DNA of 64,000 nucleotides, taken from the NCBI GenBank assembly GCA_963855995.1, contig OY979726.1, positions 7,726,701-7,790,700 of the forward strand. The letters are read 5' to 3'. The position numbers were made by a program, and so were the translations under genes. The number at the start of each line of letters is the position of its first letter. The first letter of the stretch is position 1. Positions 12,301 to 24,858 of this stretch are shown piece after piece. The notes beneath the pieces were generated by a model that was not told where the DNA came from, ran no database searches, and saw nothing but the letters and a program-made list of their open reading frames with translations. The DNA comes from Muricea muricata (Eukaryota; Cnidaria; Anthozoa; Malacalcyonacea; Plexauridae).

Positions 12301-13561
12301 ACGTCGCCGTGATCGATTTGAGACGGATATTTTTAGTTTGCAGTTTTAGCATGTTTTTACGCTCAAATCGCTTCGAGAACGCCTAAAACGCGATTTTGAT
12401 GATTGTAAGAACGTTTCTTTTCAGTCTAAAAGCATGCTGTAAGTTTCTCATTTCAACATGCTATTTTGCTGATGTCGATAGTTTGAGCGCTGAAAACGTG
12501 ATTGCGGACTTGCTAAGTTCTCCAATTTCGATTTAGAAGCTGTCTTTTAGGTCCGCGATTGCAATATATCATTGGGCTCAACTCGTACTTTTTAGCACTC
12601 AAAACATCATTTTAAGCTCTAAAACGTCGCCGTGATCGATTTGAGACGGCAATTTTTAGTTGGCAGTCCGAGCATGTTTTTACGCTCAAATCGCTTCCAG
12701 AACGCCTTAAACGCGATTTTGATGATTGTAAGAACGTTTCTTTTCAGTCTCAAAGCATGTTGTAGGTTTCTCATTTCAACATGCTATTTTACTGATGTCG
12801 ATAGTTTCAGCGCCGAAAACGTGATTGCGGACTTGCTAAGTTCTCCAATTTCGATTTAGAAGCTGTCTTTTAGGTCCGCGCTTGCAATATATCATTGGGC
12901 TCAACTCGTTCATTTTAGCACTCAAAACATCATTTTAAGCTCTAAAACGTCGCCGTGATCGATTTGAGACGGCAATTTTTAGTTGGAAGTCCGAGCATGT
13001 TTTTACGCTCAAATCGCTTCGAGAACGCCTAAAACGCGATTTTGATTATTGTAAGAGCGTTTCTTTTCAGTCTCAATGCACGTTGTAGGTTTCTAATTTC
13101 AACATGCTATTTTGCTGATGTCGATAGTTTGAGCGCCGAAAACATGATTGCGGACATGGTAAGTTCTCGAATTTCGATTTAGAAGCTGTCTTTTAGATAC
13201 GCGATTGCTATATATCATTGTGCTCAACTCGTTCTTTTTAGCACTCAAAACATCATTTTAAGCTCTAAAACGTCGCCGTGATCGATTTGAGACGGATATT
13301 TTTAGTTTGCAGTTTGAGCATGTTTTTACGCTCAAATCGCTTCGAGAACGCCTAAAACGCGATTTTGATGATTGTAAGAACGTTTCTTTTCAGTCTAAAA
13401 GCATGCTGTAAGTTTCTCATTTCAACATGCTATTTTGCTGATGTCGATAGTTTGAGCGCTGAAAACGTGATTGCGGACTTGCTAAGTTCTCCAATTTCGA
13501 TTTAGAAGCTGTCTTTTAGGTCCGCGATTGCAATATATCATTGGGCTCAACTCGTACTTTT
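9366..13561 (+). repeat. 13-monomer higher-order repeat (4196 bp), copy 1
   Basis: Units are F 9366, C' 9688, D' 10011, G' 10334, H' 10656, I' 10979, D'' 11302, G'' 11625, H'' 11948, an I-like unit with GCAGTTTTAGC at 12271, J 12593, K about 12916, and I' about 13239. The next F unit starts at 13562, exactly 4196 bp after the first. D' is marked by TTTTTAGGCTC and CCGAAACCG, G' by GTCACC and TTTGAAGTCCGATC, J by GCCTTAAAC, and K by CATGGTAAG and TTCTCGAATTT. The order is repeated downstream with gains and losses of whole monomers. Confidence 0.9.
11053..11076. other. Subtype-specific 7 bp inverted repeat with a 10 bp spacer
   Basis: TTTGAGC (11053-11059) and GCTCAAA (11070-11076) are perfect reverse complements around ATGTTTTTAC. 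Most subtypes have CTGAGC (5 bp stem) or CCGAGC (4 bp stem), so the longer stem exists only in I' and T units, for example near 13315, 14928, 17511, 27839, 30098, 44626 and 48827. It is a second possible hairpin next to the main dyad. No function can be claimed. Confidence 0.6.
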
Positions 13562-13884
13562 TAGCACTCAAGACATCATTTTAAGCTCTAAAACGTCGCC
13601 GTGATCGATTTGAGACGGCAATTATTGTTGGCAGTCCGAGCATTTTTTTACGCTCAAATCGCTTCGAGAACACCTAAAACGTAATTTTGATTATTGTAAG
13701 AGCGTTTCTTTTCAGTCTCAATGCACGTTGTAGGTTTGTAATTTCAACATGTTATTTTGCTGATGTCGATAGTTTGAGCGCCGAAAACATGATTGCGAAA
13801 ATGCTAAGTTCTCCAATTTCGATTTAGAAGCTGTCTTTTAGATACGCGATTTCAATATATCATTGTGCTCAACTCGTTCTTTTT

Positions 13885-14206
13885 AGCAATCAAAACATCA
13901 TTTTAAGCTCTAAAACGTCGCCGTGATCGATTTGAGACGGATATTTTTAGTTGGCAGTCTGAGCATGTTTTTAGGCTCAAATCGCTTCCAGAACGCCTAA
14001 AACGCGATTTTGATGATTGTAAGAGCGTTTCTTTTCAGTGTCAATGGATGTTGTAGGTTTCTCATTTCAACATGCTATTTTGCTGATGTCGATAGTTTGA
14101 GCGCCGAAACCGTGATTGCGGACTTGCTAAGTTCTCCAATTTCGATTTAGAAGCTGTCTCTTAGGTCCACGATTGCAATATATCATTGGGCTCAACTCGT
14201 TCATTT
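13885..14206 (+). repeat. Hybrid monomer C'/D' at a one-monomer deletion
   Basis: The unit begins as C' (GCAATCAAAAC, as at 9688) and continues as D' (TTGGCAGTCTGAG, TTTTTAGGCTC, CCGAAACCG, as at 10011). The switch lies in the shared stretch before GGATATTTTTAGTT, about 13900-13952. In copy 1 these two types are separate neighbouring units, so this is a clean deletion of one monomer length by exchange between adjacent units. Confidence 0.85.
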
Positions 14207-17200
14207 TAGCACTCAAAACATCATTTTAAGCTCTAAAACGTCACCGTGATCGATTTGAGACGGCAATTATTGTTTGAAGTCCGATCATTTTTTTACGCTC
14301 AAATCGCTTCGAGAACGCCTAAAACGCGATTTTGATTATTGTAAGAGCGTTTCTTTTCAGTCTCAATGCACGTTGTAGGTTTCTAATTTCAACATGCTAT
14401 TTTGCTGATGTCGATAGTTTGAGCGCCGAAAACATGATTTCGGGCTTGCTAAGTTCTCCAATTTCGATTTAGAAGCTGTCTTTTACATACGCGATTTCAA
14501 TATATCATTGTGCTCAACTCGTTCTTTTTAGCACTCAAAACATCATTTTAAGCTCTAAAACGTCGCCGTGATCGATTTGAGACGGATATTTTAAGTTTGC
14601 AGTCTGAGCATGTTTTTACGCTCAAATCGCTTCGAGAACGCCTAAAACGCGATTTTGATGATTGTAAGAACGTTTCTTTTCAGTGTCAAAGCATGTTGTA
14701 GGTTTCTCATTTCAACATGCTATTTTGCTGATGTCGATAGTTTGAGCGCCGAAAACGTGATTGCGGACTTGCTAAGTTCTCCAATTTCGATTTAGAAGCT
14801 GTGTTTTAGGTCCGCGCTTGCAATATATCATTGGGCTCAACTCGTTCATTTTAGCACTCAAAACATCATTTTAAGCTCTAAAACGTCGCCGTGATCGATT
14901 TGAGACGGATATTTTTAGTTTGCAGTTTGAGCATGTTTTTACGCTCAAATCGCTTCGAGAACGCCTAAAACGCGATTTTGATGATTGTAAGAACGTTTCT
15001 TTTCAGTCTAAAAGCATGCTGTAAGTTTCTCATTTCAAGATGCTATTTTGCTGATGTCGATAGTTTGAGCGCTGAAAACGTGATTGCGGACTTGCTAAGT
15101 TCTCCAATTTCGATTTAGAAGCTGTCTTTTAGGTCCGCGATTTCAATATATCATTGGGCTCAACTCGTACTTTTTAGCACTCAAAACATCATTTTAAGCT
15201 CTAAAACGTCGCCGTGATCGATTTGAGACGGATATTTTTAGTTGGCAGTCTGAGCATGTTTTTACGCTCAAATCGCTTCCAGAACGCCTAAAACGCGATT
15301 TTGATGATTGTAAGAGCGTTTCTTTTCAGTGTCAATGCATGTTGTAGGTTTCTCATTTCAACATGCTATTTTGCTTATGTCGATAGTTTGAGCGCCGAAA
15401 ACGTGATTGCGGACTTGCTAAGTTCTCCAATTTCGATTTAGAAGCTGTCTCTTAGGTCCACGATTGCAATATATCATTGGGCTCAACTCGTTCATTTTAG
15501 CACTCAAAACATCATTTTAAGCTGTAAAACGTCACCGTGATCGATTTGAGACGGCAATTATTGTTGGAAGTCCGAGCATTTTTTTACGCTCAAATCGCTT
15601 CGAGAACGCCTAAAACGCGATTTTGATTATTGTAAGAGCGTTTCTTTTCAGTCTCAATGCACGTTGTAGGTTTCTAATTTCAACATGCTATTTTGCTGAT
15701 GTCGATAGTTTGAGGGCCGAAAACATGATTTCGGACATGCTAAGTTCTCCAATTTCGATTTAGAAGCTGTCTTTTATATACGCGATTTCAATATATCATT
15801 GTGCTCAACTCGTTCTTTTTAGCGCTCAAAACATCATTTTAAGCTCTAAAACGTCGCCGTGATCGATTTGAGACGGATATTTTTAGTTTGCAGTCTGAGC
15901 ATGTTTTTACGCTCAAATCGCTTCCAGAACGCCTAAAACGCGATTTTGATGATTGTAAGAACGTTTCTTTTCAGTGTCAAAGCATGTTGTAGGTTTCTCA
16001 TTTCAACATGCTATTTTGCTGATGTCGATAGTTTGAGCGCCGAAAACGTGATTGCGGACTTGCTAAGTTCTCCAATTTCGATTTAGAAGCTGTGTTTTAG
16101 GTCCGCGCTTGCAATATATCATTGGGCTCAACTCGTTCATTTTAGCACTCAAAACATCATTTTAAGCTCTAAAACGTCGCCGTGATCGATTTGAGACGGA
16201 TATTTTTAGTTTGCAGTTTTAGCATGTTTTTACGCTCAAATCGCTTCGAGAACGCCTAAAACGCGATTTTGATGATTGTAAGAACGTTTCTTTTCAGTGT
16301 AAAAGCATGCTGTAAGTTTCTCATTTCAACATGCTATTTTGCTGATGTCGATAGTTTGAGCGCTGAAAACGTGATTGCGGACTTGCTAAGTTCTCCAATT
16401 TCGATTTAGAAGCTGTCTTTTAGGTCCGCGATTGCAATGTATCATTGGGCTCAACTCGTTCATTTTAGCACTCAAAACATCATTTTAAGCTCTAAAACGT
16501 CGCCGTGATCGATTTGAGACGGATATTTTTAGTTTGCAGTTTTAGCATGTTTTTACGCTCAAATCGCTTCGAGAACGCCTAAAACGCGATTTTGATGATT
16601 GTAAGAACGTTTCTTTTCAGTGTAAAAGCATGCTGTAAGTTTCTCATTTCAACATGCTATTTTGCTGATGTCGATAGTTTGAGCGCTGAAAACGTGATTG
16701 CGGACTTGCTAAGTTCTCCAATTTCGATTTAGAAGCTGTCTTTTAGGTCCGCGATTGCAATATATCATTGGGCTCAACTCGTACTTTTTAGCACTCAAAA
16801 CATCATTTTAAGCTCTAAAACGTCGCCGTGATCGATTTGAGACGGCAATTTTTAGTTGGCAGTCCGAGCATGTTTTTACGCTCAAATCGCTTCCAGAACG
16901 CCTTAAACGCGATTTTGATGATTGTAAGAACGTTTCTTTTCAGTCTCAAAGCATGTTGTAGGTTTCTCATTTCAACATGCTATTTTACTGATGTCGATAG
17001 TTTCAGCGCCGAAAACGTGATTGCGGACTTGCTAAGTTCTCCAATTTCGATTTAGAAGCTGTCTTTTAGGTCCGCGCTTGCAATATATCATTGGGCTCAA
17101 CTCGTTCATTTTAGCACTCAAAACATCATTTTAAGCTCTAAAACGTCGCCGTGATCGATTTGAGACGGCAATTTTTAGTTGGAAGTCCGAGCATGTTTTT

Positions 17201-17434
17201 ACGCTCAAATCGCTTCGAGAACGCCTAAAACGCGATTTTGATTATTGTAAGAGCGTTTCTTTTCAGTCTCAATGCACGTTGTAGGTTTCTAATTTCAACA
17301 TGCTATTTTGCTGATGTCGATAGTTTGAGCGCCGAAAACATGATTGCGGACATGGTAAGTTCTCGAATTTCGATTTAGAAGCTGTCTTTTAGATACGCGA
17401 TTGCTATATATCATTGTGCTCAACTCGTTCTTTT

Positions 17435-17757
17435 TAGCACTCAAAACATCATTTTAAGCTCTAAAACGTCGCCGTGATCGATTTGAGACGGATATTTTTA
17501 GTTTGCAGTTTGAGCATGTTTTTACGCTCAAATCGCTTCGAGAACGCCTAAAACGCGATTTTGATGATTGTAAGAACGTTTCTTTTCAGTCTCAAAGCAT
17601 GTTGTAGGTTTCTCATTTCAACATGCTATTTTACTGATGTCGATAGTTTCAGCGCCGAAAACGTGATTGCGGACTTGCTAAGTTCTCCAATTTCGATTTA
17701 GAAGCTGTCTTTTAGGTCCGCGCTTGCAATATATCATTGGGCTCAACTCGTTCATTT
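17435..17757 (+). repeat. Hybrid monomer I'/J at a two-monomer duplication
   Basis: The head reads GCAGTTTGAGC (subtype I', as at 13239), but the second half has CTCAAAGCATGTTGTAG, TACTGATG, TTTCAGCGCC and GGTCCGCGCTTG, which are J features. A second K unit follows at 17758. The sequence therefore runs J, K, I'/J, K, where copy 1 has J, K, I'. The crossover lies between about 17515 and 17592. It explains the 646 bp spacing of the two CATGGTAAG markers. Confidence 0.82.
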
Positions 17758-18080
17758 TAGCACTCAAAACATCATTTTAAGCTCTAAAACGTCGCCGTGA
17801 TCGATTTGAGACGGCAATTTTTAGTTGGAAGTCCGAGCATGTTTTTACGCTCAAATCGCTTCGAGAACGCCTAAAACGCGATTTTGATTATTGTAAGAGC
17901 GTTTCTTTTCAGTCTCAATGCACGTTGTAGGTTTCTAATTTCAACATGCTATTTTGCTGATGTCGATAGTTTGAGCGCCGAAAACATGATTGCGGACATG
18001 GTAAGTTCTCGAATTTCGATTTAGAAGCTGTCTTTTAGATACGCGATTGCTATATATCATTGTGCTCAACTCGTTCTTTT

Positions 18081-20662
18081 TAGCACTCAAAACATCATTT
18101 TAAGCTCTAAAACGTCGCCGTGATCGATTTGAGACGGATATTTTTAGTTTGGAGTCTGAGCATGTTTTGACGCTCAAATCGCTTCGAGAACGCCTAAAAC
18201 GCGACTTTGATGATTGTAAGAGCGTTTCTTTTCAGTGTCAAAGCATGTTGTAGGTTTCTCATTTCAACATGCTATTTTGCTGATGTCGATAGTTTGAGCA
18301 CCGAAAACGTGATTGAAGACTTGCTAAGTTCTCCAATTTCGATTTAGAAGCTGTCTTTTAGGTCCACGATTGCAATATATCATTGGGCTCAACTCGTTCA
18401 TTTTAGAACTCAAAACATCATTTTAAGCTCTAAAACGTCGCCGTGATCGATTTGAGACGGATATTTTTAGTTGGAAGTCCGAGCATGTTTTTACGCTCAA
18501 ATCGCTTCCAGAACGCCTAAAACGCGATTTTGATGATTGTAAGAGCGTTTCTTTTCAGTGTCAATGCATGTTGTAGGTTTCTCATTTCAACATGCTATTT
18601 TGCTGATGTCGATAGTTTGAGCGCATAAACGTGATTGCGGACTTGCTAAGTTCTCCAATTTCGATTTAGAAGCTGTCTCTTAGGTCCACGATTGCAATAT
18701 ATCATTGGGCTCAACTCGTTCATTTTAGCACTCAAAACATCATTTTAAGCTCTAAAACGTCGCCGTGATCGATTTGAGACCGATATTTTTAGTTTGCAGT
18801 CCGAGCATTTTTTTACGCTCAAATCAATTCCAGAACGCCTAAAACGCGATTTTGATGATTGTAAGAACGTTTCTTTTCAGTCTCAAAGCATGTTGTAGGT
18901 TTCTCATTTCAACATGCTATTTTGCTGATGTCGATAGTTTGAGCGCCGAAAACGTGATTGCGGACTTGCTAAGTTTTCTAATTTCGATTTAGAAGCTGTC
19001 TTTTAGGTCCGCGATTGCAATATATCATTGGGCTCAACTCGTTCATTTTAGCACTCAAAACATCATTTTAAGCTCTAAAAGGTCGCCGTGATCGATTTGA
19101 GACGGCAATTTTTAGTTGGCAGTCCGAGCATGTTTTTACGCTCAAATCGCTTCCAGAATGCCTAAAACGCGATTTTGATGATTGTAAGAGCGTTTCTTTT
19201 CAGTGTCAATGCATGTTGTAGGTTTCTCATTTCAACATGCTATTTTGCTGATGTCGATAGTTTGAGCGCCGAAAACATGATTGCGGACATGCTAAGTTCT
19301 CCAATTTCGATTTAGAAGCTGTCTTTTAGATACGCAATTTCAATATATCATTGTGCTCAACTCGTTCTTTTTAGCACTCAAAACATCATTTTAAGCTCTA
19401 AAACGTCGCCGTGATCGATTTGAGACGGATATTTTAGTTTGCAGTCTGAGCATGTTTTTACGCTCAAATCGCTTCGAGAACGCCTAAAACGCGATTTTGA
19501 TGATTGTAAGAACGTTTCTTTTCAGTCTAAAAGCATGCTATAAGTTTCTCATTTCAACATGCTATTTTGCTGATGTCGATAGTTTGAGCGCTGAAAACGT
19601 GACTGCGGACTTGCTAAGTTCTCCAATTTCGATTTAGAAGCTGTCTTTTAGTTCCGCGATTGCAATATATCATTGGGCTCAACTCGTTCATTTTAGCACT
19701 CAAAACATCATTTTAAGCTCTAAAACGTCGCCGTGATCGATTTGAGACCGATATTTTTAGTTTGCAGTCCGAGCATTTTTTTACGCTCAAATCAATTCCA
19801 GAACGCCTAAAACGCGATTTTGATGATTGTAAGAACGTTTCTTTTCAGTCTCAAAGCATGTTGTAGGTTTCTCATTTCAACATGCTATTTTGCTGATGTC
19901 GATAGTTTGCGCGCCGAAAACGTGATTGCGGACTTGCTAAGTTTTCTAATTTCGATTTAGAAGCTGTCTTTTAGGTCCGCGATTGCAATATATCATTGGG
20001 CTCAACTCGTTCATTTTAGCACTCAAAACATCATTTTAAGCTCTAAAAGGTCGCCGTGATCGATTTGAGACGGCAATTTTTAGTTGGCAGTACGAGCATG
20101 TTTTTACGCTCAAATCGCTTCCAGAATGCCTAAAACGCGATTTTGATGATTGTAAGAGCGTTTCTTTTCAGTGTCAATGCATGTTGTAGGTTTCTCATTT
20201 CAACATGCTATTTTGCTGATGTCGATAGTTTGAGCGCCGAAAACATGATTGCGGACATGCTAAGTTCTCCAATTTCGATTTAGAAGCTGTCTTTTAGATA
20301 CGCAATTTCAATATATCATTGTGCTCAACTCGTTCTTTTTAGCACTCAAAACATCATTTTAAGCTCTAAAACGTCGCCGTGATCGATTTGAGACGGATAT
20401 TTTTAGTTTGCAGTCTGAGCATGTTTTTACGCTCAAATCGCTTCGAGAACGCCTAAAACGCGATTTTGATGATTGTAAGAACGTTTCTTTTCAGTCTAAA
20501 AGCATGCTATAAGTTTCTCATTTCAACATGCTATTTTGCTGATGTCGATAGTTTGAGCGCTGAAAACGTGACTGCGGACTTGCTAAGTTCTCCAATTTCG
20601 ATTTAGAAGCTGTCTTTTAGGTCCGCGATTGCAATATATCATTGGGCTCAACTCGTACTTTT
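18081..20662 (+). repeat. C', shortened D, then two E-B-I trimers
   Basis: Units: C-like 18081 (GTTTTGACGCTC near 18166), D-like 18404, then E 18726, B 19049, I 19372, E 19694, B 20017 and I 20340. The D unit starts TAGAACTC instead of TAGCACTC and has a small lesion, GAGCGCATAAACG near 18624, making it 322 bp. The trimers copy 5492-7428: the CTAAAAGGTC marker at 19075 is 13234 bp (41 monomers) after 5841. The rare changes GCAGTACGAG and the single-T loss in the first I unit are shared by both copies. This is a long-range duplication, not independent convergence. Confidence 0.87.
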
Positions 20663-21954
20663 TAGCACTCAAAACATCATTTTAAGCTCTAAAACGTCGC
20701 CGTGATCGATTTGAGACGGACATTTTTAGTTTGCAGTCTGAGCATGTTTTTACGCTCAAATCGCTTCGAGAACGCCTAAAACGCGATTTTGATGATTGTA
20801 AGAACGTTTCTTTTCAGTCTCAAAGCATGTTGTAGGTTTCTCATTTCAACATGCTATTTTGCTGATGTCGATAGTTTGAGCGCCGAAAACGTGATTGCGG
20901 ACTTGCTAAGTTCTCCAATTTCGATTTAGAAGCTGTCTTTTAGGTCCGCGCTTGCAATATATCATTGGGCTCAACTCGTTCATTTTAGCACTCAAAACAT
21001 CATTTTAAGCTCTAAAACGTCGCCGTGATCGATTTGAGACCGATATTTTTAGTTTGCAGTCCGAGCATTTTTTTACGCTCAAATCAATTCCAGAACGCCT
21101 AAAACGCGATTTTGATGATTGTAAGAACGTTTCTTTTCAGTCTCAAAGCATGTTGTAGGTTTCTCATTTCAACATGCTATTTTGCTGATGTCGATAGTTT
21201 GAGCGCCGAAAACGTGATTGCGGACTTGCTAAGTTTTCTAATTTCGATTTAGAAGCTGTCTTTTAGGTCCGCGATTGCAATATATCATTGGGCTCAACTC
21301 GTTCATTTTAGCACTCAAAACATCATTTTAAGCTCTAAAACGTCGCCGTGATCGATTTGAGACGGCAATTTTTAGTTGGCAGTCCGAGCATGTTTTTACG
21401 CTCAAATCGCTTCCAGAATGCCTAAAACGCGATTTTGATGATTGTAAGAGCGTTTCTTTTCAGTGTCAATGCATGTTGTAGGTTTCTCATTTCAACATGC
21501 TATTTTGCTGATGTCGATAGTTTGAGCGCCGAAAACATGATTGCGGACATGCTAAGTTCTCCAATTTCGATTTAGAAGCTGTCTTTTAGATACGCAATTT
21601 CAATATATCATTGTGCTCAACTCGTTCTTTTTAGCACTCAAAACATCATTTTAAGCTCTAAAACGTCGCCGTGATCGATTTGAGACGGATATTTTTAGTT
21701 TGGAGTCTGAGCATGTTTTTACGCTCAAATCGCTTCGAGAACGCCTTAAACGCGACTTTGATGATTGTAAGAGCGTTTCTTTTCAGTGTCAAAGAATGTT
21801 GTAGGTTTCTCATTTCAACATGCTATTTTGCTGATGTCGATAGTTTGAGCACCGAAAACGTGATTGAAGACTTGCTAAGTTCTCCAATTTCGATTTAGAA
21901 GCTGTCTTTTAGGTCCGCGATTGCAATATATCATTGGGCTCAACTCGTTCATTT
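20663..21954 (+). repeat. L-E-B-C run
   Basis: Units start at 20663 (L), 20985 (E), 21308 (B) and 21631 (C). L is defined by GTACTTTTTAG at the start and GAGACGGACATTT, and otherwise resembles H with tail GGTCCGCGCTTG. The same L-E-B-C order recurs at 28731 and 38738. At 38738 it is likewise followed by D-A-E-B'-F-C', so about ten monomers (20663-23890 and 38738-41965) are the same long block. The C unit at 21631 carries GCCTTAAAC instead of GCCTAAAAC, which removes an in-frame stop and creates a chance open frame. Confidence 0.87.
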
Positions 21955-23890
21955 TAGCACTCAAAACATCATTTTAAGCTCTAAAACGTCGCCGTGATCG
22001 ATTTGAGACGGATATTTTTAGTTGGAAGTCCGAGCATGTTTTTACGCTCAAATCGCTTCCAGAACGCCTAAAACGCGATTTTGATGATTGTAAGAGCGTT
22101 TCTTTTCAGTGTCAATGCATGTTGTAGGTTTCTCATTTCAACATGCTATTTTGCTGATGTCGATAGTTTGAGCGCCGAAAACGTGATTGCGGACTTGCTA
22201 AGTTCTCCAATTTCGATTTAGAAGCTGTTTCTTAGGTCCACGATTGCAATATATCATTGGGCTCAACTCGTTCATTTTAGCACTCAAAACATCATTTTAA
22301 GCTCTAAAACGTCGCCGTGATCGATTTGAGACGGCAATTATTGTTGGAAGTCCGAGCATTTTTTTACGCTCAAATCGCTTCGAGAACGCCTAAAACGCGA
22401 TTTTGATGATTGTAAGAACGTTTCTTTTCATTCTCAAAGCATGTTGTAGGTTTCTCATTTCAACATGCTATTTTGCTGATGTCGATAGTTTGAGCGCCGA
22501 AAACGTGATTGCGGACTTGCTAAGTTCTCCAATTTCGATTTAGAAGCTGTCTTTTAGGTCCGCGCTTGCAATATATCATTGGGCTCAACTCGTTCATTTT
22601 AGCACTCAAAACATCATTTTAAGCTCTAAAACGTCGCCGTGATCGATTTGAGACCGATATTTTTAGTTTGCAGTCCGAGCATTTTTTTACGCTCAAATCA
22701 ATTCCAGAACGCCTAAAACGCGATTTTGATGATTGTAAGAACGTTTCTTTTCAGTCTCAAAGCATGTTGTAGGTTTCTCATTTCAACATGCTATTTTGCT
22801 GATGTCGATAGTTTGAGCGCCGAAAACGTGATTGCGGACTTGCTAAGTTTTCTAATTTCGATTTAGAAGCTGTCTTTTAGGTCCGCGATTGCAATATATC
22901 ATTGGGCTCAACTCGTTCATTTTAGCACTCAAAACATCATTTTAAGCTCTAAAACGTCGCCGTGATCGATTTGAGACGGCAATTTTTAGTTGGCAGTCCG
23001 AGCATGTTTTTACGCTCAAATCGCTTCCAGAATGCCTAAAACGCGATTTTGATGATTGTAAGAGCGTTTCTTTTCAGTGTCAATGCATGTTGTAGGTTTC
23101 TCATTTCAACATGCTATTTTGCTGATGTCGATAGTTTGAGCGCCGAAAACGTGATTGCGGACTTGCTAAGTCCTCCAATTTCGATTTAGAAGCTGTCTTT
23201 TAGGTCCACGATTGCAATATATCATTGGGCTCAACTCGTACTTTTTAGCACTCAAGACATCATTTTAAGCTCTAAAACGTCGCCGTGATCGATTTGAGAC
23301 GGCAATTATTGTTGGCAGTCCGAGCATTTTTTTACGCTCAAATCGCTTCGAGAACACCTAAAACGTGATTTTGATTATTGTAAGAGCGTTTCTTTTCAGT
23401 CTCAATGCACGTTGTAGGTTTGTAATTTCAACATGTTATTTTGCTGATGTCGATAGTTTGAGCGCCGAAAACATGATTGCGAAAATGCTAAGTTCTCCAA
23501 TTTCGATTTAGAAGCTGTCTTTTAGATACGCGATTTCAATATATCATTGTGCTCAACTCGTTCTTTTTAGCAATCAAAACATCATTTTAAGCTCTAAAAC
23601 GTCGCCGTGATCGATTTGAGACGGATATTTTTAGTTTGGAGTCTGAGCATGTTTTTACGCTCAAATCGCTTCGAGAACGCCTAAAACGCGACTTTGATGA
23701 TTGTAAGAGCGTTTGTTTTCAGTGTCAAAGCCTGTTGTAGGTTTCTCATTTCAACATGCTATTTTGCTGATGTCGATAGTTTGAGCACCGAAAACGTGAT
23801 TGAAGACTTGCTAAGTTCTCCAATTTCGATTTAGAAGCTGTCTTTTAGGTCCGCGATTGCAATATATCATTGGGCTCAACTCGTTCATTT
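21955..23890 (+). repeat. Six-monomer block D-A-E-B'-F-C', copy 2
   Basis: Units start at 21955 (D), 22278 (A), 22600 (E), 22923 (B'), 23246 (F) and 23568 (C'). The D-to-F distance is 1291 bp, as in the other copies. Private changes are few: TTTTCATTCTC near 22428 in A and AAGCCTGTTG near 23731 in C'. It is followed by D', G' and C units and then by copy 3, so copies 2 and 3 together form a 9-monomer tandem repeat (F to F 2904 bp). Confidence 0.9.
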
Positions 23891-24858
23891 TAGCACTCAA
23901 AACATCATTTTAAGCTCTAAAACGTCGCCGTGATCGATTTGAGACGGATATTTTTAGTTGGCAGTCTGAGCATGTTTTTAGGCTCAAATCGCTTCCAGAA
24001 CGCCTAAAACGCGATTTTGATGATTGTAAGAGCGTTTCTTTTCAGTGTCAATGCATGTTGTAGGTTTCTCATTTCAACATGCTATTTTGCTGATGTCGAT
24101 AGTTTGAGCGCCGAAACCGTGATTGCGGACTTGCTAAGTTCTCCAATTTCGATTTAGAAGCTGTCTCTTAGGTCCACGATTGCAATATATCATTGGGCTC
24201 AACTCGTTCATTTTAGCACTCAAAACATCATTTTAAGCTCTAAAACGTCACCGTGATCGATTTGAGACGGCAATTATTGTTTGAAGTCCGATCATTTTTT
24301 TACGCTCAAATCGCTTCGAGAACGCCTAAAACGCGATTTTGATTATTGTAAGAGCGTTTCTTTTCAGTCTCAATGCACGTTGTAGGTTTCTAATTTCAAC
24401 ATGCTATTTTGCTGATGTCGATAGTTTGAGCGCCGAAAACATGATTTCGGACTTGCTAAGTTCTCCAATTTCGATTTAGAAGCTGTCTTTTACATACGCG
24501 ATTTCAATATATCATTGTGCTCAACTCGTTCTTTTTAGCACTCAAAACATCATTTTAAGCTCTAAAACGTCGCCGTGATCGATTTGAGACGGATATTTTT
24601 AGTTTGGAGTCTGAGCATGTTTTTACGCTCAAATCGCTTCGAGAACGCCTAAAACGCGACTTTGATGATTGTAAGAGCGTTTCTTTTCAGTGTCAAAGAA
24701 TGTTGTAGGTTTCTCATTTCAACATGCTATTTTGCTGATGTCGATAGTTTGAGCACCGAAAACGTGATTGAAGACTTGCTAAGTTCTCCAATTTCGATTT
24801 AGAAGCTGTCTTTTAGGTCCGCGATTGCAATATATCATTGGGCTCAACTCGTTCATTT
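23891..24858 (+). repeat. D'-G'-C linker trimer
   Basis: D' at 23891 (TTTTTAGGCTC, CCGAAACCG), G' at 24214 (GTCACC, TTTGAAGTCCGATC) and C at 24536 (AAGAATGTTG, GAGCACCG). D'-G' is taken from the 13-monomer repeat of 9.4-18 kb, while C normally precedes D in the six-monomer block. The trimer therefore joins two higher-order families. The join lies in the conserved start of the C unit, because the G' tail is ACATACGCG as usual. Confidence 0.85.

Larger units (their letters stand above)
13562..18080 (+). repeat. 13-monomer higher-order repeat, copy 2, with monomer gain and loss
   Basis: F starts at 13562 and J at 16789, each 4196 bp after copy 1. In between the register shifts: the D'' unit at 15175 is only 3873 bp (12 monomers) after its partner at 11302. 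One monomer was lost at 13885, where the head GCAATCAAAAC of C' is fused to the D' body (TTGGCAG, TTTTTAGGCTC). One was gained at 16143/16466, where the GCAGTTTTAGC unit is doubled. At the right end the J-K pair is partly doubled: CATGGTAAG recurs at 17351 and 17997. Private changes include CAATGGATG near 14043 and TTTCGGGCTTG near 14439. Confidence 0.88.

Noticed and set aside
12632-12859. 75-codon open frame on the + strand, found again identically at 16828-17055 and in similar form at 21671-21898
   Set aside because: It is satellite sequence read through. The frame opens because GCCTAAAAC became GCCTTAAAC, which removes a TAA stop found in nearly all other monomers. The copies are identical because the monomers were duplicated, not because a protein is conserved.
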